This document shows positions 23,720 to 32,748 of a stretch of DNA of 34,474 bases, piece by piece. The notes below the pieces were generated by a model. That model was not told the DNA's origin. It saw nothing but the letters and a program-made list of their open reading frames with translations, and did no database searches. Source of the stretch: CAZBRS01 sp964494475 (lineage in GTDB: Bacteria; Myxococcota_A; UBA9042; CAZBRS01); contig CAZBRS010000061.1 in assembly GCA_964494475.1 (NCBI GenBank), forward strand, positions 1 to 34,474, given 5' to 3'. The position numbers were made by a program, and so were the translations under genes. Numbering within the stretch: position 1 is the stretch's first letter; every line of letters begins with the position of its first letter.

Positions 23720-24931
23720 ATGGCGAATTTCCAGTGGGAAGGCACGACGGCCAAGGGCGAGTTCAAGATGGGAGGCCTGCAGGCGGCCAACCTGGCCGAC
23801 TGCGAGAGCAAGCTGAAGGAGATCGGCATCACGCCGGTCCGCATCACGCGAAAATCGGCCGAGTTCTCGCTGAAGATGCCCTGGGCCCCGCCCGTCAAGC
23901 TGAAGACCCTGGTGGTGTTCAGCCGTCAGCTGGCCACCATGATCGACGCCGGCCTGCCCCTGGTGCAGTGCCTCGACATCCTGGGGCAGCAGGAGCCCGA
24001 CGCCGCCTTCCAGAAGGTGCTGCTCGACGTGAAGGCCCAGGTCGAGGCCGGCAACACCTTCGCCGAGGCGCTGAAGAAGCACCCGAAGGTCTTCGACAAC
24101 CTCTTCTGCAACCTGGTGGCCGCCGGCGAGATGGGCGGCGTGCTCGACTCGATCCTGAACCGCCTCGCCAACTACACCGAGAAGAGCGCCAAGCTGCGCG
24201 ACAAGGTGAAGGGCGCCCTGAAGTACCCGGTCACGGTCATCATGATCTCCATCGCCCTGTCGATCTTCATGCTGGTCAAGATCATCCCCACCTTCGCCGC
24301 CATCTACAAGGACATGGGCAACGCCGAACTGCCGGGCCTGACGCAGTTCTTCATGAACCTCTCCAAGAGCATGGTCAGCGCGCTGCCGTTGGTCCTGCTG
24401 GGCGCGGCCGGCTTCGTCTTCGCCTTCGTCTCGTTCTCGCGCACGGCCTACGGCCGCCGCATGCTCGACCTCATCCAGATCCACACGCCGGTCATCGGCG
24501 TGATCGTCCAGAAGTCCTCCATCGCCAAATTCACGCGCACGCTCGGCACGTTGCTGGCCTCGGGCGTGCCCATCCTCGACGCCCTCGAGATCACGGCCAA
24601 GTCGTCGGGAAACATGATCATCGAGGAGGCCATCCTCTACACGCGCGACAAGATCTCCGAGGGCAAGAGCATCGCCATCCCGCTCATGGAGCGCGGCATC
24701 TTCCCGCGCATGGTGGTCCAGATGATCGCCGTCGGCGAGTCCACCGGCGCGCTCGACATCATGTTGAACAAGATCGCCGACTTTTACGACGACGAGGTCG
24801 ACGTGGCCGTCAACTCCCTGACGTCGCTGCTCGAACCCCTGGTCATGGTGCTCATCGGTGGCATCGTCGGCACCATGCTGATCGCCATGTACCTGCCCAT
24901 CTTCCAATTGGCCGACACGGTCAAGAAGTAG
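23720..24931 (+). CDS. pilC: type IV pilus inner-membrane platform protein PilC
   Basis: A 403-aa inner-membrane protein that couples PilB/PilT to pilin addition and removal. The opening 'FQWEGTTAKGEFKMG' is typical of PilC/GspF. Two T2SSF-type repeats lie at about 68-193 ('FSRQLATMIDAGLPLVQCLD', 'ETMGGVLD'-like 'AAGEMGGVLDSILNRLANY') and about 270-395 ('FTRTLGTLLASGVPILDALE', 'AVGESTGALDIMLNKIADFY'). TM helices are near 170-192, 220-242 and 373-395. The ATG at 23720 has GGGAGG upstream. It sits between pilT and pilS, the order known from Myxococcus xanthus. Confidence 0.96.
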   Translation: MANFQWEGTTAKGEFKMGGLQAANLADCESKLKEIGITPVRITRKSAEFSLKMPWAPPVKLKTLVVFSRQLATMIDAGLPLVQCLDILGQQEPDAAFQKVLLDVKAQVEAGNTFAEALKKHPKVFDNLFCNLVAAGEMGGVLDSILNRLANYTEKSAKLRDKVKGALKYPVTVIMISIALSIFMLVKIIPTFAAIYKDMGNAELPGLTQFFMNLSKSMVSALPLVLLGAAGFVFAFVSFSRTAYGRRMLDLIQIHTPVIGVIVQKSSIAKFTRTLGTLLASGVPILDALEITAKSSGNMIIEEAILYTRDKISEGKSIAIPLMERGIFPRMVVQMIAVGESTGALDIMLNKIADFYDDEVDVAVNSLTSLLEPLVMVLIGGIVGTMLIAMYLPIFQLADTVKK

Positions 24932-24941
24932 GTCGACCGGC

Positions 24942-26710
24942 ATGAGCTCGGCGCCTTCGCCCGAATCGCCCCTGGGCTCGCCGCCCTCGACCCCCGCCAT
25001 CGCGAGGCGCATCGCCGTGCTGAAGGCGGTCGACCGCAGCGAGTCCGACGACGCCCACGTGCTCGGCCGGTTGAAGGTGGCCACGCTCATCCGGACCGTG
25101 GTCGCCACCGTCTACTTCGTGTCGATCCAGCTGGTCCTGACCCCGGCCGAGTCGTTCCAGCACCTCGGCACGGCGGCCAACGTCCGCTGGCTCACCATCG
25201 GCGTCTACCTCTACTCGGTGGCGTTGATCGTGGCCTGGCTGCTGGCGCGCGGCCGGGGCCGACGGGCCTGGCTGCTGCCCATCCAGACCCTGCTCGACAC
25301 GGCCACCATCTCGGTCTACGCGGCCCTGACCGGCTTCAGCGGCAGCTTCTTCACGGTCTTCTACTTCGTGCTCATCTTCTTCAACGCCACGGCCACGTCG
25401 CGGCGCTGGTTCTTCACCACCATCGCGGCCACCGCGGCGGCCTATGCGGCGCTGGTCGTGGTCGAGGTGGGCCTCTTGCCGCTCTCGGGGCTGTTCACGA
25501 AGAGCCTCATCCCGCTGTCGTTCAAGACCGTGGTCTCGAACGTCACCATCAACGTGTCGGCCTTCGTCGGCGTGTCGGTGCTCTCCAGCTACTACGCGCG
25601 CTTCGTGCGCTCGGTCGAGCTCGACCGCGTCAGCTACCGCAAGCTGAAGCAGATCCACGAGCACCTGGTCCACGCCATGCCCCTGGGGCTGATCGTCACC
25701 GATCTCAGCCGCTCCATCACGCTCATCAACCAGTACGCGCTCTCCTTGCTGGGCGCCAACGGCCCCGATCTCGACGGCAAGAACGTGCTGATCTGGTTCC
25801 CCTCGCTGAAGCCCATCCTCGACAACGACGAGAAGCTCGAGCGCGGCGTCAACGAGGTCACGCACGAGGTGCTGCGCGGCGAGAAGTACCGCCTGCACTG
25901 GAACATCTCGCTGCTCGAAGACGAGCTCGGCACGCGCCTGGGGTACCTCGTGCTGTTCGAAGACACCACGGCGCTCTACAAGCTCGAGAAGCGCGCCAAA
26001 CGCGTCGAGGAGCTGGCCATCATCGGGCGCCTGGCGGCGGGCATCGTGCACGAGATCCGCAACCCGCTGGCCAGCATCAGCGGCTCGATCCAGGTGCTGT
26101 CGCAGCTCGAGAGCCTGCCCGACGACGAGCGCAACCTCACGCGCATCATCCTGCGCGAGGTCGACCACCTCGGGCAGTGGACCGACGAGTTCCTGGCCTA
26201 CGCCCGCCCCAAGGAGCCCGAGTGCCAGGACGTCGACGTGGGCGACGTGCTCGAGGACGTGGTGACGCTGTTCCGCCGCGAGAAGACCGACGACGGGCGG
26301 CAGATCACGATCGAGACCCGCTTCGACGTCGACGTGCGCGCCTGGATCGACCCGAACCAGATCCGCCGCGCGGTGCGCAACGTGCTGAACAACGCGCGCG
26401 ACGCCATCACCGGCGAAGGCCGCGTCACCGTGAGCCTCGAGCGCAAGGCGGGGCACCTGCAGATCCGCATCGGCGACACGGGCTCGGGCATCCCGCGCGA
26501 CGCGCTCGACCACGTGTTCGAGCCTTTTTACACGACCAAGGAGGGCGGCACCGGGCTGGGGCTGCCCATCGTGCAGCGCATCATCGACGCGCACGGCGGG
26601 CTGGTGAAGGTCGACAGCACGCCCGGCCGCGGCACCATCGTCGATATCGGGCTGCCGTTGTCGGCCTCTCCGCTCTCGACGGGAACCTTCGACCGCCGGC
26701 AGGTGATGGG

Positions 26711-26714
<4 letters not shown>
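24942..26714 (+). CDS. pilS: PilS-type membrane sensor histidine kinase
   Basis: A 590-aa protein. The N-terminal membrane region (about 48-220) holds roughly six TM segments, as in PilS. A PAS domain follows at about 240-345 ('AMPLGLIVTDLSRSITLINQ', 'LVLFEDTTALYKLE'), then the H-box 'AAGIVHEIRNPLASIS' with His370, N-box 'VLNNARDAI', 'DTGSGIP', 'FEPFYTTKEGGTGLGLPI'. It should phosphorylate PilR to control pilin expression. It begins 10 nt after pilC with a weak ribosome site, and its TGA overlaps the pilR ATG (ATGA). Confidence 0.93.
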
Positions 26715-28108
<1,394 letters not shown>

Positions 28109-28109
28109 C

Positions 28110-28126
28110 CGGGGACGCCTCCCCCG
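28110..28126. terminator. possible bidirectional hairpin between pilR and the 44-aa gene
   Basis: CGGGG, a 7-nt loop, CCCCG, fits exactly into the gap between two convergent stop codons. The stem is short and there is no T-tract, so it is a weak call. Confidence 0.35.
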
Positions 28127-28261
28127 TCAGGCCGGATCGCCCTCGCCGCGGGCCGCCTCGTCGACGACCTCGTCGGGCAACACCAGGGAGACCACCGCCA
28201 ACGCCACCCCCACGGCCACCACCGTGGCGAAGGTGACGACCTTGCTCGCGAAGCCCCACAT
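28127..28261 (-). CDS. 44-aa single-TM small membrane protein
   Basis: A short gene with a clear GGGAGG five nt before the ATG at 28261. The product starts M-W-G-F-A-S-K, then has one hydrophobic helix at about 8-29 ('VVTFATVVAVGVALAVVSLV'), then an acidic tail ('LPDEVVDEAARGEGDPA'). The topology is probably N-in with Lys7 before the helix. It ends 18 nt from the pilR stop, convergent. A possible promoter lies at 28304-28332. No family recognised. The strong ribosome site and classic small-membrane-protein composition support it being translated. Confidence 0.65.
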   Translation of the reverse strand: MWGFASKVVTFATVVAVGVALAVVSLVLPDEVVDEAARGEGDPA

Positions 28262-28303
28262 GGTGACCTCCCGGTCTCTCGACTCGACTGCTCCGTTGAC
28301 TGT

Positions 28304-28332
28304 AGGACAACGCAAACCGATTGGCGCGTCAA
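28304..28332 (-). promoter_or_regulatory. possible promoter for the 44-aa membrane protein gene
   Basis: Leftward TTGACG (28332-28327), a 17-nt spacer, TGTCCT (28309-28304). The -35 is good and the -10 poor. It sits between the prfB stop and the small gene. Confidence 0.35.
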
Positions 28333-28362
28333 CAGGAAAAGCGTGAGGGCTCGACCGGTGGC

Positions 28363-29494
28363 CTATCCGCTGCCCTCGCCGCCCGTGGGCTTCACGAGGT
28401 TCTTGTAGAGGTAGGCCTTGATGAAGGGGTTGAGGTCGCCGTCGAGCACGGCGTCGGTGTTGCTGGTCTCGTGATCGGTGCGCAGGTCCTTGACCATGCG
28501 GTAGGGCTGCAGCACGTACGAGCGGATCTGGTGGCCCCAGGCGATCTCTTTCTTGGCCTTCTCGAGCTCGTCCTTGGCCAGGTCGCGCTTCTTCTGCTCG
28601 TAGTCGAACAGGCGCGCCCGCAGGACCTTCATGGCGAAGGCCTTGTTCTTGTACTGGCTGCGCTCGTTCTGGCACTGCACCACGATGCCCGTGGGCAGGT
28701 GGGTGAGGCGCACGGCCGAGTCGGTCTTGTTGATATGTTGACCGCCGGCGCCGCCCGCGCGGAAGGTGTCGACGCGCAGATCCTTGTCGTCGATCTCGAT
28801 CTGGATGGTGTCTTCGATGTCGGGGTAGACGAAGACCGACGCGAAGGTGGTGTGGCGCCGCGCCTGGCTGTCGAAGGGGCTGATGCGAACCAGGCGGTGG
28901 ATGCCGGTCTCGCCCTTGAGGCGGCCGAACACGAACTCGCCCTTCACGAGGAAGCTGATGCTCTTCAAGCCGGCCTCCTCGCCGGGCTGGCTGTCGATGA
29001 GCTCGAGCTTGTAGCCCTGGCGCTCGCCCCAGTGCTGGTACATGCGCGCCAGCATGTCGACCCAGTCCTGCGACTCGGTGCCGCCGGCGCCCGAGTTGAG
29101 CGCCACGATGGCACCGGCGCGGTCTTCGGGGGCCGAGAGGATGAGCGAGATCTCGAGGTCGGTGGCCATGGCCACCAGGTCCTTGACGTGGGCGACCAGC
29201 TCGGGGCCCAGGCTGGCGCCGCCGTCGGGGTCCTCCTCGATCATCTCGAGCAGGGCCTCGCCGTCGGCCAGGCGGGTCTCGACGGTGGCGATGCCCGCCA
29301 GGCGGTCCTGAATCTCTCTCTTTTCGCGGCTGAGGACGGTCAGGCGCTCGCGATCGGTCCAGACTTCTTCCTGGCCCGTGAGCTCGTCGAGCTCGGCGAG
29401 GCGACGCTCCAACCCGGCAGGGTCAAAGATACTCCTTGAGATTCGCCAGCAACAGGCGGATCTCGTGGAGCCGACTCTTCTCGAGATCGTACAT
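28363..29494 (-). CDS. prfB: peptide chain release factor 2, with programmed +1 frameshift
   Basis: RF2 recognises UGA and UAA and triggers peptide release. Translation starts at ATG 29494 (M-Y-D-L-E-K-S-R), reads 23 codons to CTT, meets an in-frame TGA (29425-29423), and continues in the +1 frame as D-P-A-G-L-E-R-R, giving about 376 aa. The anticodon-mimic 'SPF' (in 'RISPFDSQ') is the RF2 type, and the catalytic GGQ is in 'RAGGAGGQHINKT'. The C-terminal 'DLNPFIKAYL' is also typical. There is no strong Shine-Dalgarno before 29494, but the N-terminal 23 codons have RF2-like content and no better start is visible. It lies 31 nt after the 57-aa basic protein gene on the same strand. Confidence 0.96.
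29422..29437 (-). promoter_or_regulatory. prfB +1 programmed frameshift signal
   Basis: Reading leftward: AAGGAG, TAT, CTT, TGA, C. The internal Shine-Dalgarno is three nt before the slippery CTT, followed by the in-frame UGA and C. This is the same layout as the E. coli prfB site (AGGGGG TAT CTT TGA C). RF2 scarcity stalls the ribosome at UGA and promotes the shift, so RF2 controls its own synthesis. Confidence 0.95.
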
Positions 29495-29525
29495 CGGCGT
29501 CCGGAGAGACGTGGTGAAGAGGGGC

Positions 29526-29699
29526 TCAGCCAGCCTTGGCGGCCAGGAAGGCGCGCACGCCCACCTTGCGATCCTCGCGCTTGCGGAACTTCTTCTGCTG
29601 CTCGCCGGTCAACGTCGCGTAGGTCGCCTTCAGCGCCTTGCGGGCCTTGCGCTTCGCCGTCTTGCGCACGTCACCGGTGAGGGTCTTGGTGTTCGCCAT
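29526..29699 (-). CDS. 57-aa Lys/Arg-rich basic protein, function unknown
   Basis: A short gene starting at ATG 29699 with GGAG about 7 nt upstream. The product opens M-A-N-T-K-T-L-T-G-D-V, has a dense basic helix ('RKTAKRKARKALKATYATL'), then 'GEQQKKFRKREDRKVGVRAF' and a short Ala-rich end. Size and charge suit an RNA-, ribosome- or DNA-binding protein. It is not a ribosomal protein I recognise (S20 and L-family short proteins were considered). It is followed 31 nt later by prfB and preceded by a promoter at 29732-29760, so prfB is probably co-transcribed. The co-transcription makes a translation-related role a fair guess. Confidence 0.75.
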   Translation of the reverse strand: MANTKTLTGDVRKTAKRKARKALKATYATLTGEQQKKFRKREDRKVGVRAFLAAKAG

Positions 29700-29731
29700 G
29701 GTCGCGCTCCGCGTCCGAAACAAGTCGGTGT

Positions 29732-29760
29732 AAAGTACGCGGCCGCCTCCCACATATCAA
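29732..29760 (-). promoter_or_regulatory. sigma-70-like promoter for the 57-aa gene and prfB
   Basis: Leftward TTGATA (29760-29755), a 17-nt spacer, TACTTT (29737-29732), with about 32 nt to the ATG at 29699. Confidence 0.5.
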
Positions 29761-29767
29761 GAGAAAT

Positions 29768-30208
29768 TCACAACGACATATTGAAGACCTTCCACGCGCC
29801 CTTGCCGTCCTTCTTCAGGATGATGGGCACGGGGTTGTCGCGCTGCGAGCTCTTCAGGAAGAACTTCACCTCGGTCGACGCGGCGTCGAACTGGGCCGGG
29901 CTCGTGCTCGTGATCTCGAAGCTCTTCTTGCCCGAGTCCTTCACGTACGAGGGCGCCCATTTCAGGAACTGCTTCCAGCGGTACTTCTGGAACTCCTTGA
30001 TGTTCACGGGCGTGTTCAGGCAGTAGTCGGGGTGGCAGTGCGTGGTGTACCAGCCGTTGAAGTCGTCGGCCACGCCGGCCTCGAGCGTCTTCTGGATGAC
30101 CCACTCGGGGCTGTCCTTGGCGGGGTTGTCGACCAACCGGCCGCCGTCGGCCAGGGCCAGCGACGGCAACAGCACCAACACGGCGAACAGGGCCACGACG
30201 GTTCGCAT
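29768..30208 (-). CDS. small exported protein of unknown function
   Basis: A 146-aa precursor. The cleavable signal peptide 'MRTVVALFAVLVLLPSLALA' ends in A-L-A at about residue 20 and there is no lipobox, so a periplasmic or secreted product is expected. The mature part has two nearby Cys ('THCHPDYCLN') that could form a disulfide or bind a metal with the flanking His, then 'FKKSSQRDNPVPIILKKDG'-like strands ending 'GAWKVFNMSL', reminiscent of NTF2-like or ABC-toluene-export (MlaC-like) C-termini. This is a loose resemblance only. The ATG at 30208 has an excellent AGGAGG 6 nt upstream. The gene has its own promoter at 30241-30269 and is divergent from the phosphoesterase gene. Confidence 0.75.
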   Translation of the reverse strand: MRTVVALFAVLVLLPSLALADGGRLVDNPAKDSPEWVIQKTLEAGVADDFNGWYTTHCHPDYCLNTPVNIKEFQKYRWKQFLKWAPSYVKDSGKKSFEITSTSPAQFDAASTEVKFFLKSSQRDNPVPIILKKDGKGAWKVFNMSL

Positions 30209-30240
30209 GCGATCCTCCTCTGGACGACGGTTCGACGGCG

Positions 30241-30269
30241 AGTATCCCGGAAACCCGCCGGGCACGCAA
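30241..30269 (-). promoter_or_regulatory. sigma-70-like promoter for the small exported protein
   Basis: Leftward TTGCGT (30269-30264), a 17-nt spacer, GATACT (30246-30241), about 32 nt before the ATG at 30208. Confidence 0.45.
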
Positions 30270-30278
30270 TCGTTGGAC

Positions 30279-30292
30279 GCCCGCGCGCGGGC
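30279..30292. repeat. perfect 14-bp GC palindrome in the divergent region
   Basis: GCCCGCGCGCGGGC, followed on the plus strand by TTTCTTC, lies between the two divergent promoters. There is no upstream plus-strand gene to terminate. It may be a binding site or may simply reflect base composition. Confidence 0.3.
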
Positions 30293-30314
30293 TTTCTTCA
30301 TCGTGCGCGCGCTA

Positions 30315-30343
30315 TTGACTTCGCGAGGAGCCCCCCGGACACT
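30315..30343 (+). promoter_or_regulatory. sigma-70-like promoter for the propeller/phosphoesterase operon
   Basis: TTGACT (30315-30320), a 17-nt spacer, GACACT (30338-30343). The -35 is good and the -10 weak. About 34 nt to the ATG at 30378. Confidence 0.4.
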
Positions 30344-30377
30344 ACCCGGCAAGATGCCCCTCCCAAGAGGCCCGTCG

Positions 30378-32738
30378 ATGATCCAGGCCCGCCCCGTCCA
30401 GGCTATCGCCGTGCTCGGCCTGCTGCTCGCCCTGGCCTGCCACGAGACCGAAGCGCCCCAGAGCGAACCGCCGGCCACGCTCACGCCCACGCCCCTCGAG
30501 GGCTGCGTACCCGGCGAGCCCACCGCCGAAGCGCTGAAGTTCAGCGGCACCGACGAGGCGGGGGGCACCATCGTGCCCATCGGCCGCCGGGTCGCGCCGG
30601 CCGGGCGCGTGCTCACCACCGATCGCTGGCCCCTGGCCGCGGCGTTCAGCCCCGACGGCGCCTTCGCCTACGTGGCGCACAACGGCATCGGGCAGCTCGA
30701 CGTGCTCGACGTGGCGGCCGGCACGGTGCTGCAGGAGCTGGACGTGCCCACCCACCGCGGGGTGGCGATCAGCGCCGACGGGCAGCGCCTGTGGGTGGGC
30801 GGCGCCGAGTCGGGCAAGGTGCATCGGCTGGTGCGCCAGGCCGACGGCACGCTCACGGCCGAGGAGCCCTGGCACTTCGACGCCTTCGTGGGCACCGTGG
30901 CCCTCAGCCCCGGGGGCGAGTGGCTCTACGTCGTGTCGAACACCAACAGCCGCGTCTGGCAGGTCGAGCCTCAGACGGGCGCGGTGCAGGCCGAGTTGGT
31001 GGCCGGCGAGTACCCCTACGGCGTGGCCGTGGCCGCCAACGGCACCACGGTCTACGTGTCGAACGCCGGGGGCGACGACGTGACGGTGCTCGACTTCGCC
31101 GCGGGCGAGGTCGTGGCGGTCGTGCCGACGGACTTGAACCCCATGGGGCTGGCCCTCGACGCCACGGGCGCGCACCTCTTCGTCGCCAACAGCGACGCCG
31201 ACTCGCTCTCGGTGCTCGACACCGCCACGTTGCAGGTGCAGGACACCCTCGACCTGCGCGTGAGCCCCGACGATCCCCTGGGCGGCTCGCCCAACGAGCT
31301 CGCGCTCTCCCCCGACGGGACGCGCCTGTACGTGAGCCAGGCCGACCTGAACGAGGTCGACGTGCTCGACGTGGCCTCCCGCAAGGTCGTGGGGCGCATC
31401 CCCGGCGGCTTCTACACCACCGGCGTCGCCGTCTCGGCCGACGGCGCGCGCCTGCTCATCTGCAACTCGAAGGGCGTGGGCTCGGTGGGCGACAGCCCGA
31501 ACAAGGTGACGGGCAGCGTCTCGCTGGTCGACCTGCCCGACGAGGCCGGCCTCGCGGCCCTCACGGCCCAGGTGGCGGCCAACAACGCCCGCATGAAGGC
31601 GTTCTACCCGACCGACTGCCCCTATCCCGTCCCCAACGTGCTGGCCGGCGGCGATCAGCGCCCCATCGAGCACGTGGTGGTGGTCCTCAAGGAGAACAAG
31701 ACCTACGACGCGGTCTTCGGCGACTTCGAGAAGGGCCACGGCGACCCGGCGCTGGCCGTGTTCGGCGAGAAGTACACACCCAACGCCCACGCGCTGGCGC
31801 GGCGCTACGCGCTGCTCGACAACTTCTACTGCGACTCCGAGCACTCGACCCAGGGCCACAACTGGGCCACCCAGGCCGACGTCAACGATCTGTTCGAGAA
31901 GACCGACGGCGTGCAGATGCTGCTCATCGGCTACGACCCCTCGATCATCGCCCACGAGCGCACCATCTTCGATCACCTCTTCGACCACGACGTCAGCTTC
32001 CGCGTGTACGGACAGTGGGTGGGCTTCGCCAAGGACTGGTTCGGCAAGTACGAGCCCTTCGCGAACCAGAAGGTGCCGTTCTTCAACCTGTCGATCTCCG
32101 ACGTGCTGAAGGCCAAGGAGGTGCTGCGCGAGGTCGCGTTGGGCATCTTCCCGCAGTTCGTGTTCGTGGCGCTGCCGAACGACCACACCAAGGGCACCAA
32201 GGAGGGCGAACCCCTGCCCGAGGTCATGGTGGCCGACAACGACCAGGCGCTCGGCGTGCTCATCGAGGGTCTGTCGAAGACGCCCGAGTGGGAGAAGACG
32301 GTGGTCTTCGTGCTCCAGGACGACGCCCAGGGCTACGGCGGCGACCACATCCACCCGCAGCGCAGCCCCTGCCTGGTCCTCGGCCCCAGGGTCAAGAAGG
32401 GCTACGTCTCGAGCGTGCACTACTCCATGCCCTCGGTCTTCCGCACCATCGAGATGCTGTTCGGGCTGCCGCCCATGAACCTGAACACGGCCTCGACGTC
32501 GCCCATGTACGACGTGTTCCTGTCCGCCGACGAGCAGCCCGACACCGCGCCGTACACCGCCCTGGTGCCCGACGTACCCTACGCCGTGGGGACCGGGGCC
32601 GAGTTCGGCGCCGACCTCTCGGCCGGCTTCGACTTCAGCGTGGTCGACGGCGCCGAGGGGCTCGGCTACGTGATCTGGCACCACATGAAGGGCCCCGACG
32701 TGCAGCCCCCGCCCTACGCCAAATGGAACGACGAGTAG
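30378..32738 (+). CDS. lipoprotein: YVTN (YncE-like) beta-propeller fused to a phosphoesterase domain
   Basis: A 786-aa protein. The signal peptide ends in L-A-L-A-C (Cys21). Residues about 70-400 form a YncE/YVTN beta-propeller with repeats such as 'DGAFAYVAHNGIGQLDVLDV', 'GGEWLYVVSNTNSRVWQV', 'NGTTVYVSNAGGDDVTVLDF' and 'DGTRLYVSQADLNEVDVLDV'. From about 425 a phosphoesterase domain (acid phosphatase/phospholipase C-like, alkaline-phosphatase superfamily) begins: 'VVVLKENKTYDAVFGDF' with Thr442 at the usual nucleophile site, 'DSEHSTQGHNWATQADVND', 'VLQDDAQGYGGDHIHPQRS'. This is the known bifunctional YncE/alkaline-phosphatase-family layout; the natural substrate is unknown. ATG 30378 is preferred over ATG 30354 because AGAGG precedes it. 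The next lipoprotein gene starts 10 nt after the stop. Confidence 0.88.
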   Translation: MIQARPVQAIAVLGLLLALACHETEAPQSEPPATLTPTPLEGCVPGEPTAEALKFSGTDEAGGTIVPIGRRVAPAGRVLTTDRWPLAAAFSPDGAFAYVAHNGIGQLDVLDVAAGTVLQELDVPTHRGVAISADGQRLWVGGAESGKVHRLVRQADGTLTAEEPWHFDAFVGTVALSPGGEWLYVVSNTNSRVWQVEPQTGAVQAELVAGEYPYGVAVAANGTTVYVSNAGGDDVTVLDFAAGEVVAVVPTDLNPMGLALDATGAHLFVANSDADSLSVLDTATLQVQDTLDLRVSPDDPLGGSPNELALSPDGTRLYVSQADLNEVDVLDVASRKVVGRIPGGFYTTGVAVSADGARLLICNSKGVGSVGDSPNKVTGSVSLVDLPDEAGLAALTAQVAANNARMKAFYPTDCPYPVPNVLAGGDQRPIEHVVVVLKENKTYDAVFGDFEKGHGDPALAVFGEKYTPNAHALARRYALLDNFYCDSEHSTQGHNWATQADVNDLFEKTDGVQMLLIGYDPSIIAHERTIFDHLFDHDVSFRVYGQWVGFAKDWFGKYEPFANQKVPFFNLSISDVLKAKEVLREVALGIFPQFVFVALPNDHTKGTKEGEPLPEVMVADNDQALGVLIEGLSKTPEWEKTVVFVLQDDAQGYGGDHIHPQRSPCLVLGPRVKKGYVSSVHYSMPSVFRTIEMLFGLPPMNLNTASTSPMYDVFLSADEQPDTAPYTALVPDVPYAVGTGAEFGADLSAGFDFSVVDGAEGLGYVIWHHMKGPDVQPPPYAKWNDE

Positions 32739-32748
32739 GAGGCCGGGC

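Noticed and set aside
29412..29494. prfB as a frameshifted pseudogene
   Set aside because: The in-frame TGA is part of the conserved CTT-TGA-C programmed shift site with its internal Shine-Dalgarno; the rest of RF2 is intact.
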